DNA from: an uncultured Neomegalonema sp.
GTDB taxonomy: Bacteria; Pseudomonadota; Alphaproteobacteria; Rhodobacterales; Rhodobacteraceae
DNA length: 32,716 nucleotides
NCBI GenBank assembly: GCA_938034615.1
Contig: CALHLW010000005.1
Location: 1 to 32,716 of the forward strand
Direction: 5' to 3'
In this document: positions 23,567 to 31,518 of the stretch, piece by piece
Layout of the letters: each line of letters begins with the position of its first letter
Numbering within the stretch: the first letter of the stretch is position 1
Notes under the pieces: model-generated
The model's input: the letters and a program-made list of their open reading frames with translations, nothing else
What the model was told of the DNA's origin: nothing
The model's database searches: none
Position numbers and translations under genes: made by a program

Positions 23567-24280
23567 ATGAGACGCGGGAGCGCAAAGCGGGATCGCACGG
23601 TGGAGAGCATTACGCTGCCGCCGGATTATCTTGCCGATGACGCCCTCGCCACACGCGACGTCGACATCCCATTAGGGGCGAAATCCGCGCCCCGCACGCT
23701 TCTCATCGCGTGCGGGGCGCTCGCGCGTGAAATCTTGGCGATCATCGAGATCAATAGGTTTACTGACATCGCGCTCGAATGTCTTCCGGCCAATCTTCAT
23801 AATCACCCGGAACGTATCCCTGAAGCCGTGCGCGAAAAAGTCCGTGCGGCCCGGTCGAGGGGGATCGAAGACGTTCATGTCGTTTACGCCGATTGCGGGA
23901 CGGGCGGGCTGCTCGACCGGGTTTGTGAAGAAGAAGGCGTAACTCGCATAGCGGGACCACACTGTTATGCCTTCTTTGACGGACTCGACGCTTTTGCGTC
24001 TCGCTCGGAGGAGGAGATCGGCGCACTCTTCCTGACGGATTTCTTTGTTCGCCAGTTCGACACGCTGCTCTGGAAGGGCCTCGGCATGGATCGGCATCCC
24101 GAGTTGCGCGACATGTATTTCGGAAATTACGACCGTGTCGTTCATCTCGCACAGACCAACGACCCCGCCCTCGATACCAAAGCTCGCGCCGCTGCCGACC
24201 GCCTTGGTCTGCGCTATGTACGCCGGAAGACTGGCTACGGGGAACTCGTCGATTTCGTCACCCGCGCCGCTTCAAGCTGA
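23567..24280 (+). CDS. DUF1638 protein linked to the corrinoid gene
   Basis: A 237-residue soluble protein of the DUF1638 family, function unknown. Conserved cysteines occur in LLIACGALAREI (near residue 49), VVYADCGTGG and GPHCYAFFDG, spaced so that they could bind a metal or corrinoid; LTDFFVRQFD is another family stretch. The start ATG has GGAG upstream and lies 9 bases after the corrinoid gene stop, so the two are co-transcribed. The pairing suggests a role in cobalamin loading, methyl transfer or reactivation, but this is inference from neighbourhood. Its 3' end is only 5 bases from the convergent PAS gene. Confidence 0.85.
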   Translation: MRRGSAKRDRTVESITLPPDYLADDALATRDVDIPLGAKSAPRTLLIACGALAREILAIIEINRFTDIALECLPANLHNHPERIPEAVREKVRAARSRGIEDVHVVYADCGTGGLLDRVCEEEGVTRIAGPHCYAFFDGLDAFASRSEEEIGALFLTDFFVRQFDTLLWKGLGMDRHPELRDMYFGNYDRVVHLAQTNDPALDTKARAAADRLGLRYVRRKTGYGELVDFVTRAASS

Positions 24281-24285
24281 CAAAA

Positions 24286-25002
24286 TCAACCTGCGTCTGA
24301 CTTAACCAGCCGCAGGTGTCCTCGGTCACGCTCTTCTTCGTTTCGCGACAGGCGGCGTGGTGCGCCCCCGTCGATAGTTTTCAGTTCAGGTGTTCCACGC
24401 TCCGGCGATCCAACGAGTGCCAAAGGCTCCAGCCGCACATCGCGTGATCCGTCACTCGAACGCCGCCCGAACAATGGTCCGGTTCCCACCCCTTCGAAAC
24501 TGTCACCCGTCAGTTCGAACAGACGCACCCGATCAACCCAGTGATGGATGGGGTCGTAAAGGCGTGCAAAGGCTTTTTCCTCGCCCATGTAATATCCACA
24601 CCCAAGCACCCGCGTCATCTCGCCCATATCCGAGCGCAACGGTAGATAGAGGAATTCGGCCTGATAGTGAAAGCCGCCCCGGTTCTCTACCGTGCATGTG
24701 ATGTGTCCGATGCAGGGTTCAGCGACGACCCGGTGCATCACGTCGCGCACTTTCGCGCGACACTCTCCATGCCATAGCGCCAGCGCACTCATCCCGCGTA
24801 GTTCCATCCCGAAATTCTCGCACAGGCGAGTCCCGGCCAGACGAAAGCGCACTGAGTCGCGACTTTGGGCTTCGAGAATGAAGGTACTGTCGAGAAGCGC
24901 AGCGATCTCGCGCGGTTCTATCTCGCTGCGAAACGGCGCAAGGCGACCATCGCGAATGGAGTTCCAGTAATCGTAGAGTGCGCGGGTCTTCGGATGTTTC
25001 AT
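24286..25002 (-). CDS. PAS_5-type PAS domain protein
   Basis: A 238-residue protein beginning MKHPKTRALYDYWNSIRDG and containing the PAS_5 core (about 5-150): LLDSTFILEAQSRDSVRFRLAGTRLCENFG and the EFLYLPLRSD strand. The C-terminal ~80 residues are polar and low in predicted structure. There is no kinase, cyclase or DNA-binding domain, so it is a stand-alone sensor or adaptor of unknown ligand. Similar single-PAS proteins are common in alphaproteobacteria, often several per genome. Convergent with the DUF1638 gene and divergent from yicC across 277 bases in which I see no convincing promoter or repeat. Confidence 0.85.
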   Translation of the reverse strand: MKHPKTRALYDYWNSIRDGRLAPFRSEIEPREIAALLDSTFILEAQSRDSVRFRLAGTRLCENFGMELRGMSALALWHGECRAKVRDVMHRVVAEPCIGHITCTVENRGGFHYQAEFLYLPLRSDMGEMTRVLGCGYYMGEEKAFARLYDPIHHWVDRVRLFELTGDSFEGVGTGPLFGRRSSDGSRDVRLEPLALVGSPERGTPELKTIDGGAPRRLSRNEEERDRGHLRLVKSDAG

Positions 25003-25279
25003 GCTCGTTAGCCTCGTCGGATCATCAGGGCAGGGTTAAACGCCTCACGCTGACGACCTCATGTCGCCCGAGATCAGACCCCCCCGGCCCGACCGTCGCC
25101 CGACAAGCCCTCACAATAGGACAAGCCGGAGTGAAACGAAACTCGAAAAGCGGGTCGCAACCCTCGTGCCAGTTCATTTCCGTACATCTCCGGCCCGAAA
25201 AAGTTACGCAGGGACACGATGCGACCTCGCGAGCTGGTTCCGATGGACGGGAAAGGGGTGTCGCGATAGGGTCCGGCCG

Positions 25280-26173
25280 ATGAAAAGCATGACGGGATTC
25301 TCGGCCCTCGATGGCTCGGATGCAGGAGTGAACTGGCGTTGGGAACTTCGCAGCGTTAACGCGCGCGGATTGGACCTGAAGATCAGACTCCCTGCGGGCT
25401 TTGAGGCGCTGGATGCGGTTCTTCGGTCCCTTGCGCGTGCGGCCATCACGCGCGGATCGGTCGGTGCATCCTTGTGGATATCAAGTGAGCGGGACACTGG
25501 GATCGGCAGGCCGGAACCCGCGGCGATCCGTGCCGCCATCGACGTGCTGCGCGAAACACGGGAAACCGCTGCCGACACTGGATTGCCGCTTGCCCCAGTG
25601 ACGGGCGAGGCGTTGGTGCCGTACCTGCTCTCTGCGGCAAGCGGGGGGCGTGTGCGACAGCCGGATACCGAAGCTCTGGCCGACCCGCTGAAAGCCGGAT
25701 TCGAAACAGTCCTTGCTGGTCTCGTACAGGCGCGTGAAGACGAAGGCGCGCGACTGGCACGTATCATCGCCGGACATCTGACTCAGATTGAATCACTGAT
25801 GCGGGAAGCGGAAGGTTGTGCGGATGAGGCCATGCGCTCTTTGCGTGATCGCGCCATAAGGCAAATCCGCGATCTGATGCAAGACGAAGCGGGTCTCGAT
25901 GCTGGCCGTTTGGAGCAGGAGGTCGCGATCCTCGCTACGAAAGCCGATGTCAGGGAAGAAATCGACCGGCTGAAAGCGCATATCGCAGCAGCGCATGATC
26001 TGCTTGCAGCAAACGATCCAGTCGGCCGAAAACTCGATTTTCTGACGCAGGAGTTCAATCGCGAAGCGAATACACTGTGCTCGAAATCGGCGACCGACGC
26101 CCTGACCCGGATCGGTCTCGATCTCAAAATCGTCATCGACCAACTCCGGGAGCAGGCCGCCAATGTCGAATGA
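25280..26173 (+). CDS. YicC/YloC family endoribonuclease
   Basis: A 297-residue protein of the YicC family, whose characterised members cut RNA. The N-terminal MKSMTGFSAL and the RSVNARGLDLKIRLP stretch (about 26-40) are family signatures, as is the C-terminal REANTLCSKS followed by LDLKIVIDQLREQAANVE. A long helical middle region joins them. The start is ATG 25280; the frame is open 73 codons further upstream but that part is low-complexity and not homologous. The gene overlaps gmk by 11 bases, a conserved pairing in many bacteria, and the two are probably co-transcribed with the carbonic anhydrase gene. Confidence 0.93.
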   Translation: MKSMTGFSALDGSDAGVNWRWELRSVNARGLDLKIRLPAGFEALDAVLRSLARAAITRGSVGASLWISSERDTGIGRPEPAAIRAAIDVLRETRETAADTGLPLAPVTGEALVPYLLSAASGGRVRQPDTEALADPLKAGFETVLAGLVQAREDEGARLARIIAGHLTQIESLMREAEGCADEAMRSLRDRAIRQIRDLMQDEAGLDAGRLEQEVAILATKADVREEIDRLKAHIAAAHDLLAANDPVGRKLDFLTQEFNREANTLCSKSATDALTRIGLDLKIVIDQLREQAANVE

Positions 26174-26858
26174 GCCGCCAGCCGTTATCTTGCCAATCCT
26201 CGAGGCCGTTGAAACATTCGAGACGATGCCGCGCCGCGGATTGCTTTTTATCCTCTCGTCGCCATCGGGGGCCGGCAAGACCACGCTGTCCCGCCACCTG
26301 CTGGCCGCTGACGAAGGCTTGAACCTATCCGTTTCTGCCACGACACGTCCTCCGCGCGTCGGAGAGAGAGACGGGGTCGATTACCACTTCGTCAGCGTCG
26401 ATACGTTCGGCGAGATGGCGAACAATGGTGCGATGCTGGAACACGCCAAGGTTTTCGACAATCTTTACGGTTCGCCGCGCGCCCCAGTCGAGAGCGCGCT
26501 TGCAGCGGGGCGTGACGTGCTTTTCGATGTCGATTGGCAGGGCGCACAACAGATCAAACTGGCGATGCAGGGCGATGTGGTCAGCGTCTTCATCCTGCCG
26601 CCATCCGTCGCAGCCCTCGAAGGCCGCCTGAAAGCGCGTGCTCAGGACGACGACGCCACCGTCGCGCGGCGCATGGCCAAGGCGATGGACGAAATCAGCC
26701 ATTGGCGCGAATACGACTATGTGCTGGTTAATGACGATCTCGATAAATGCGCGACACAACTCGCCGCGATCCTGACGGCGGAGCGTCTGCGGCTACACCG
26801 CCGTAATCCGGGTCTCGACGGTTTCGTAGCCCGCCTGGAAGGGGAAAAAGACACATGA
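26163..26858 (+). CDS. gmk: Guanylate kinase
   Basis: Phosphorylates GMP to GDP with ATP, essential for guanine nucleotide supply. The P-loop is SSPSGAGKTT (about 32-41), followed by the GMP-binding SATTRPPRVGERDGVDYHF and the DVDWQGAQQIK segment. The ATG at 26163 gives 231 residues, with GGGAG about 10 bases upstream, overlapping yicC. A second ATG at 26226 would give MPRRGLLFIL and 210 residues, closer to the usual length, but has only a weak ribosome site; the true start is uncertain. It ends in an ATGA overlap with the gamma carbonic anhydrase gene. Confidence 0.95.
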   Translation: MSNEPPAVILPILEAVETFETMPRRGLLFILSSPSGAGKTTLSRHLLAADEGLNLSVSATTRPPRVGERDGVDYHFVSVDTFGEMANNGAMLEHAKVFDNLYGSPRAPVESALAAGRDVLFDVDWQGAQQIKLAMQGDVVSVFILPPSVAALEGRLKARAQDDDATVARRMAKAMDEISHWREYDYVLVNDDLDKCATQLAAILTAERLRLHRRNPGLDGFVARLEGEKDT

Positions 26859-27376
26859 TCTACGCGCTGGACGGTGTCTCGCCGCAAATTCATCCGACCG
26901 CCTGGATCGCGCCCTCGGCGGTTGTGATCGGCAATGTCCTTCTGGGCGAGGGCGCAAGCGTCTGGTTCAATGCGGTCCTGCGCGGCGATAACGAGCCGAT
27001 GACGATAGGTCCCCGCTGCAACGTGCAGGATGGCTGCGTCCTCCATTCTGATCCCGGCTTTCCACTGACTCTGGAAGAAGATGTCACGCTGGGGCATCTC
27101 GCGATGGTCCATGGCTGTCATGTGGAGGCAGGCGCATTGATCGGCATGAAAGCGACGATCCTTAATGGTGCGCGCATCGGACGGGGCGCATTGGTCGGGG
27201 CCGGAGCACTGGTGCCCGAAGGCCGCGAGATCGAAGCCGGGAAACTCGCCCTCGGATCACCCGCTAAAGCAGTCCGCGATCTCTCTGAAGCCGAAATCCA
27301 GCGATGTACCGCAACAGCAACCCACTATGTGCAGAATGCGAAGCGCTTCCGCGAAGGGTTGGGAGCGGTCTCGTAG
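26855..27376 (+). CDS. Gamma carbonic anhydrase family protein
   Basis: A 173-residue left-handed beta-helix protein made of hexapeptide repeats (IGNVLLGEGASVWFNAVLRGD, VTLGHLAMVHGCHVE, IGMKATILNGARIGRG). Candidate zinc ligands are the His residues in VLHSD and GHLAMVHGC. Members trimerise; some hydrate CO2, others are of unknown use. ATGA overlap with gmk shows translational coupling. It ends one base from the convergent scaffold-protein gene, so no separate terminator fits there. Confidence 0.9.
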   Translation: MIYALDGVSPQIHPTAWIAPSAVVIGNVLLGEGASVWFNAVLRGDNEPMTIGPRCNVQDGCVLHSDPGFPLTLEEDVTLGHLAMVHGCHVEAGALIGMKATILNGARIGRGALVGAGALVPEGREIEAGKLALGSPAKAVRDLSEAEIQRCTATATHYVQNAKRFREGLGAVS

Positions 27377-27377
27377 C

Positions 27378-27836
27378 TTATCCGCCCGCACACGCTTCCG
27401 CATCGATGTTATCGATGGCCTCGATCACCCCATCCCATGCCAGCATGATCGATGCATGGCGGTTCTTGTAGTCTTTAGCCGGGGTCAAAACCTCCAGCGC
27501 CGACCACATCCCCTCTGGCGCATCGGCCCCCTGCTTGAGCATCGCGCGCAGCGCGTCCCGTCCCGTGGCGAGGTCCGCACGGCTTGCCCCAACGACTTTT
27601 TCGCCAAGAATTGCAGCGGAAGCCTGCCCCAATGCACAGGCTTTGACATCCTGTCCGTATTCAGCGACCTGGTCGCGATCCATCCGTACGTCCACGGTCA
27701 CGGTCGATCCGCAAAGCGGAGAGCGTTTCATGGCACTGCCCTGCGGGTCGGCCAGACGCTCGGCATGGGGAATATCCGCCGCCAGCGCCAGTATCCGCTT
27801 CGAATAGAGACTGATTAGGTCTGCCGCGTCCGCCAT
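27378..27836 (-). CDS. NifU/IscU-like iron-sulfur cluster scaffold protein
   Basis: A 152-residue protein of the SufU/IscU N-terminal scaffold family. Conserved cysteine positions occur in SPLCGSTV (about residue 42) and VKACALGQAS (about 66); the third expected cysteine is replaced by a different context, and a Cys lies near the C-terminus (EACAGG). The spacing resembles the shorter alphaproteobacterial scaffold-like proteins rather than canonical IscU. Cluster assembly or transfer is inferred from the family. Divergent from hisI with a 96-base gap. Confidence 0.85.
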   Translation of the reverse strand: MADAADLISLYSKRILALAADIPHAERLADPQGSAMKRSPLCGSTVTVDVRMDRDQVAEYGQDVKACALGQASAAILGEKVVGASRADLATGRDALRAMLKQGADAPEGMWSALEVLTPAKDYKNRHASIMLAWDGVIEAIDNIDAEACAGG

Positions 27837-27932
27837 GGCCGCCTCCCCGTGATCCAGCCCCTCTATATAGCGCGAAGCTGGCGTTTCGTGAAGGCACGGC
27901 TATAAGTCGCACCGATTATCCAGGAACGTGCC

Positions 27933-28289
27933 ATGCCTTTCGACCCGAAAACCCTGACGTTCAACGCCGACGGCCTGCTCCCTGCCATTGCGCAGCAGCA
28001 TGATACCGGCGAGGTGCTGATGCTCGCATGGATGAACGCCGCGAGCGTGTCTGAGACTCTGCGCACGGGTCGCGTCACCTACTGGTCGCGCTCGCGCAAG
28101 GCTTATTGGCGCAAGGGGGAAACCTCCGGCCATGTCCAGCAACTCATCGAACTTCGCTTCGACTGCGACCGCGATTGCCTGTTACTCTTGGTTGATCAGA
28201 CCGGTCCGGCTTGTCACACGAATCGCCGCTCTTGCTTCTACACAGCGGTGCGGGAAGGCGAAGAAGCGATCCTAGCTGACCCCGAGTGA
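27933..28289 (+). CDS. hisI: Phosphoribosyl-AMP cyclohydrolase
   Basis: A 118-residue enzyme that opens the adenine ring of phosphoribosyl-AMP, the third step of histidine synthesis. EVLMLAWMN, TYWSRSRKAYWRKGETSGH and the metal-binding RFDCDRD and GPACHTNRRSCFY motifs are all present and in order. It is the stand-alone cyclohydrolase, without the fused HisE domain. AGGAA precedes the ATG. The 3' end is 6 bases from the convergent damaged gene at 28296. Confidence 0.96.
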   Translation: MPFDPKTLTFNADGLLPAIAQQHDTGEVLMLAWMNAASVSETLRTGRVTYWSRSRKAYWRKGETSGHVQQLIELRFDCDRDCLLLLVDQTGPACHTNRRSCFYTAVREGEEAILADPE

Positions 28290-28295
28290 CCATGG

Positions 28296-28894
28296 TTAAG
28301 GCTCGAACCAGCCGCGCTCGACTTCCCCGTCTATCTCGAAAAGACATCCCACCCCGAAATCGCTTGGCGGCTCGTCCGTTGTAGCAGGCGTAAGTGGCCC
28401 GGTCGGCGGTGGAACAGGGGCGTCGGGATAGCGGCTCCAGTTCGACATCTTCTCCAGCTGATAAGGATGAATGTATTGCACACCTGCCAAGCGGACCGAG
28501 GCGACCTCCAGATGGCTCCGTGCTCTGGACAGGCAAATCAGGATGGCAGCCGTGTCGGAGAGATGGGCGCGAGGCGTCTTTGCGACAATGTCGCTGATGC
28601 GCTTCACGGCCTCGCGCAGAACCGGCATATCTTCTCTTATTTCTACTCCGGCAAACAGAAAATCGCGAACGCCTGGCCAATCCGGCAAGTCGGTCAGATC
28701 GATGTGAATCTTACCGAGCCCCTGTCAACTTCGCGCGATGCACGCACTGGAAGATCGAATCGCGATTCGTAGACGGCAAGGATGCGATCTGCATCAGGCG
28801 CTTCCGGCAACTCAGCCGCGCTCCAGTCCGCCGTATGCAGCAGCAGGGATTCGGGTCGCGACGGCGCAAAATTCAGGACTTTAGCGATGGCTAT
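28296..28894 (-). pseudogene. Frameshifted gene of unknown family after slyX
   Basis: Two reading frames look like one protein of about 200 residues. The first part (28894 back to about 28719) reads AIAKVLNFAPSRPESLLLH at its start and LPVRASREVDRG at its end; the second (28724 back to 28296) continues LGKIHIDLTDLPDWPGVRDF and ends EVERGWFEP. Adding one G to the GGGG run (plus-strand CCCC, 28719-28722) joins them without a gap. There is also no normal start codon: 7 bases after a good AAGGGGAG site stands ATA (28894-28892) where ATG is expected. These are real decay, or a sequencing indel plus an unusual start. An isolated TTG at 28688 would give a 130-residue remnant. I do not recognise the family. 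Confidence 0.65.
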
Positions 28895-28912
28895 GTCATC
28901 ACTCCCCTTCAG

Positions 28913-29107
28913 TCAGTAATGGGGTGGCGGCATGTCGTCCCGTGCAGGTGATGGCCCGTCTTCCCCGATTGCCAGAACGAGACCGGCCAGCCGCTCGACC
29001 TGCGCTTCCAGCCGCCGGATCGCGGCCCATTGCTGCGCCATCTGTGCTGACATATCGTCGATGGGGGCGGTATTATGGGCGAGATGTTCTTCAACAGAGG
29101 TGGACAT
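28913..29107 (-). CDS. slyX: SlyX family protein
   Basis: A 64-residue helical protein. RRLEAQVERLAGLVLAI is the coiled-coil core and the C-terminal PPPHY is the hallmark of SlyX. Its cellular role is not known. ATG start with GAGGAAA upstream. The damaged gene at 28296-28894 follows on the same strand 18 bases after the stop; pcm lies divergently upstream across 191 bases. Confidence 0.88.
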   Translation of the reverse strand: MSTSVEEHLAHNTAPIDDMSAQMAQQWAAIRRLEAQVERLAGLVLAIGEDGPSPARDDMPPPHY

Positions 29108-29298
29108 AGTGGTTTCCTCGGGATCGCCCTTGGCTGAAATCCATCCTTAACCTGATCCACGCGATCCTGCCATTCGAGATCGTCAGTTTGATAAAAGTGT
29201 CTTTCTCACCGCGATTATCGCTGATTGCGTATCGCTGCTGGAATGGCGCGCCCGCAGTCGTTATGGTTGATGAACATCCGGCTCTTACGGGAAAGACG

Positions 29299-29952
29299 AT
29301 GCTCGATTTCACTGAAGCGCGCGAGGCGATGGTCGACCGTCAGGTGCGGCCATCCGACGTGACCCGCCATAACATCATCGAAGCGATGCTCGCTATTCCT
29401 CGCGAGACGTTCGTGCCTGCCAGTCAGCGCGCGGTTGCTTATGTTGATCGCGACGCGCCGCTCGGCAAGGACCGCGTCTTGCTGGCCCCGCGCACCTTTT
29501 CGAAGATGCTCGATGCTGCCGAGATCGGAACCTCGGAGACGGTCTTGGATGTCGGCTGTGGCCTTGGATACTCCAGCGCAATCATCGCGCGACTGTGCCG
29601 GGGCGTCATTGCGGTGGAGCAGGACGAAGCCATGGCGAGCGCCGCCGAGGCCAACCTCGCTTCCCTCGCCATCGACAATGCGGTGGTTCTGAACAATCCT
29701 CTGTCCGCGGGAGCACCGGGCGAAGGCCCCTATGATGTAATTGTCGTATCCGGCGGGATCGCATCTGACCCGAACGCTCTCTATGACCAGCTTGCAGAGG
29801 ATGGACGGCTGATCGCGATATGGATGCAGAATGGGACTGGCCAGGCAAGATTGTCCGTCAAATCGGGCGATGATGTCGCGACCCGGTGGGTCTTCGATGC
29901 CACTGCCCCGATCCTGCCCGGTTTTGAGGCCACACCAGCCTTCGCGTTCTGA
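29299..29952 (+). CDS. pcm: Protein-L-isoaspartate O-methyltransferase family protein
   Basis: A 217-residue SAM-dependent methyltransferase of the PCMT family, which in characterised members repairs isoaspartyl residues in aged proteins. The SAM motif is VLDVGCGLG (82-90); the N-terminal MVDRQVRPSDVT and the FVPASQRAVAYVDRDAPL stretch are typical of the alphaproteobacterial type found next to tolC. I chose ATG 29299 (MLDFTEAREAM), with GGGAAAG 4-5 bases upstream; the frame is open 37 codons further but that stretch is not homologous. tolC starts 17 bases after its stop, so the two are probably one transcript. Confidence 0.88.
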   Translation: MLDFTEAREAMVDRQVRPSDVTRHNIIEAMLAIPRETFVPASQRAVAYVDRDAPLGKDRVLLAPRTFSKMLDAAEIGTSETVLDVGCGLGYSSAIIARLCRGVIAVEQDEAMASAAEANLASLAIDNAVVLNNPLSAGAPGEGPYDVIVVSGGIASDPNALYDQLAEDGRLIAIWMQNGTGQARLSVKSGDDVATRWVFDATAPILPGFEATPAFAF

Positions 29953-29969
29953 GGGCGGGGAGAGTCGGT

Positions 29970-31370
29970 ATGCGTGGTAAGGGTATGATGCGAGTGGCCA
30001 TCCATGTGTTTGCGCTGTTGGCTTCCGGGTCTGCGCTTGCAGAGGGTCTGCCTGAAATCGTCGAGGATGCTTATCTCTACAATCCTACGATCGATGCAGC
30101 CCGCGCCAATCTTCTGGCACAAGGGGAGAGCGTGGCCATCGCCAATGCAGGGCGGTTGCCGACCGTCAGCCTGACGTCGCAATATCAGTTGAGTCGTCGA
30201 TGGGTTCCCGAGCCAATCGACGACGTGACGACTGCACCACTCTCCCTTGGCATCAACGGGAGCATTCCACTTTACGATGGTGGTAGCACTGCAAATAGCG
30301 TCAGTCAGGCCCGCGCCAATGTCGATTCTGCCTATGCAGCACTCGCGGCGCAGGAGCAGACGACGATCCTAAATGCCGTCAGTGCGTATTTCGACGTGCT
30401 GCGCGACAAGGAAGTGCGCGATCTGACTGTCGAAAGCCTAAGGTTGCTTGTTGAGGAGTTAGAGGCGAGTGAAGCTCGTTTCGAAGCGGGTGAGGTCACG
30501 ATCACGGATGTGGCGCAAACAAAGGCGCGAGTGGCTGCTGCGAATTCCGATGTCATTCAGGCAGATGGCAACCTGCGTTCCAGCGCAGAAGGCTTCCGTG
30601 CCATCGTGGGTCGTCTACCCGGTGCTCTCGATGCGCCGGAATTCTTGCCTGAACTGCCTGCCAGTGCGAGGGCGTCGGAGGATATCGGGTTAGCCTATCA
30701 TCCCGATATCCGTGCAGCGCGTTCTGCCGAACGGGCGGCGGTTTACAATATCCGTGTGATCAATGCGGATAAGTTACCCACCGTTGACTTCGGTAGTTCA
30801 TTGAACGGTCAGTTCAACGACACAACTAACCGCTTTGACTCACGATTTGACAATCAGATAACTGCCGCACTTAACCTGACGCTGAATGCACCGATCTATC
30901 AGGGTGGGCAGGTAGACAGCCGCATCCGCCAAGCTCAACATATCGCCACCCAACGGCGCGCGGAGTATCATGTGGCCGTGCGCGAGGTGCAGCGGACGGT
31001 CAATATTGCATGGCAGACTTTGGTGACGGCGCGCGGGTCCATCGAGTCAGACAAGGAGCAAGTGCTGGCTGCAAAGCTGGCATTCGATGGTATCAGCGAG
31101 GAATTATTGGTCGGCTCTCGCGCGACAATCGATGTTTTGGACGCGGAACGCGCGCTGCTTAATGCGCGGGTTGCATTGGTGAATTCGGTCCGCCAACTCA
31201 ACGTTGCCGCCTACACGCTGATCTCTGCGATGGGGCTGCTTGATGCGGGCTTCTTCGGTATCCAGCCTGTCGTCGGTGACGAGGGGGGGATTGCCAAGGT
31301 GGAACCATTGTCGCCCTATGGTGTGGTGAGAAATTCCGAAGCAGCATGGCGATTTCCGTGGCGCCCCTGA
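29970..31370 (+). CDS. tolC: TolC family outer membrane channel
   Basis: A 466-residue outer membrane efflux protein. The first ~24 residues (hydrophobic core VAIHVFALLASGSALA) are a signal peptide. Two internally related halves follow, each with the YNPTIDAARANL / YHPDIRAARSAE type start and long coiled-coil helices, giving the trimeric barrel-plus-tunnel used in type I secretion and drug efflux. GRLPTVSL and NADKLPTVDFGSSL mark the equivalent points of the two halves. Length fits the family. The start may be ATG 29970 or 29985. It follows pcm and precedes the popZ-like gene, an order common in alphaproteobacteria. No inner-membrane pump is adjacent. Confidence 0.93.
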   Translation: MRGKGMMRVAIHVFALLASGSALAEGLPEIVEDAYLYNPTIDAARANLLAQGESVAIANAGRLPTVSLTSQYQLSRRWVPEPIDDVTTAPLSLGINGSIPLYDGGSTANSVSQARANVDSAYAALAAQEQTTILNAVSAYFDVLRDKEVRDLTVESLRLLVEELEASEARFEAGEVTITDVAQTKARVAAANSDVIQADGNLRSSAEGFRAIVGRLPGALDAPEFLPELPASARASEDIGLAYHPDIRAARSAERAAVYNIRVINADKLPTVDFGSSLNGQFNDTTNRFDSRFDNQITAALNLTLNAPIYQGGQVDSRIRQAQHIATQRRAEYHVAVREVQRTVNIAWQTLVTARGSIESDKEQVLAAKLAFDGISEELLVGSRATIDVLDAERALLNARVALVNSVRQLNVAAYTLISAMGLLDAGFFGIQPVVGDEGGIAKVEPLSPYGVVRNSEAAWRFPWRP

Positions 31371-31518
31371 CGGATACATTGCCTGTTAACCAAAAATGAT
31401 TAATTCTCGGCTTGACTGAATTGTGTAAGATGCTTGCGATAACCGGTTTTCCGGAATGGCGAGCCACGGAAGCGACGCCTCTCTGACCGTGAGAATGCGG
31501 TAGATCTGGAGTAATGTC

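Noticed and set aside
24978-25283. Plus-strand open frame of 101 codons in the gap before yicC
   Set aside because: Low-complexity translation, no ribosome site, and it overlaps the PAS gene start on the other strand.
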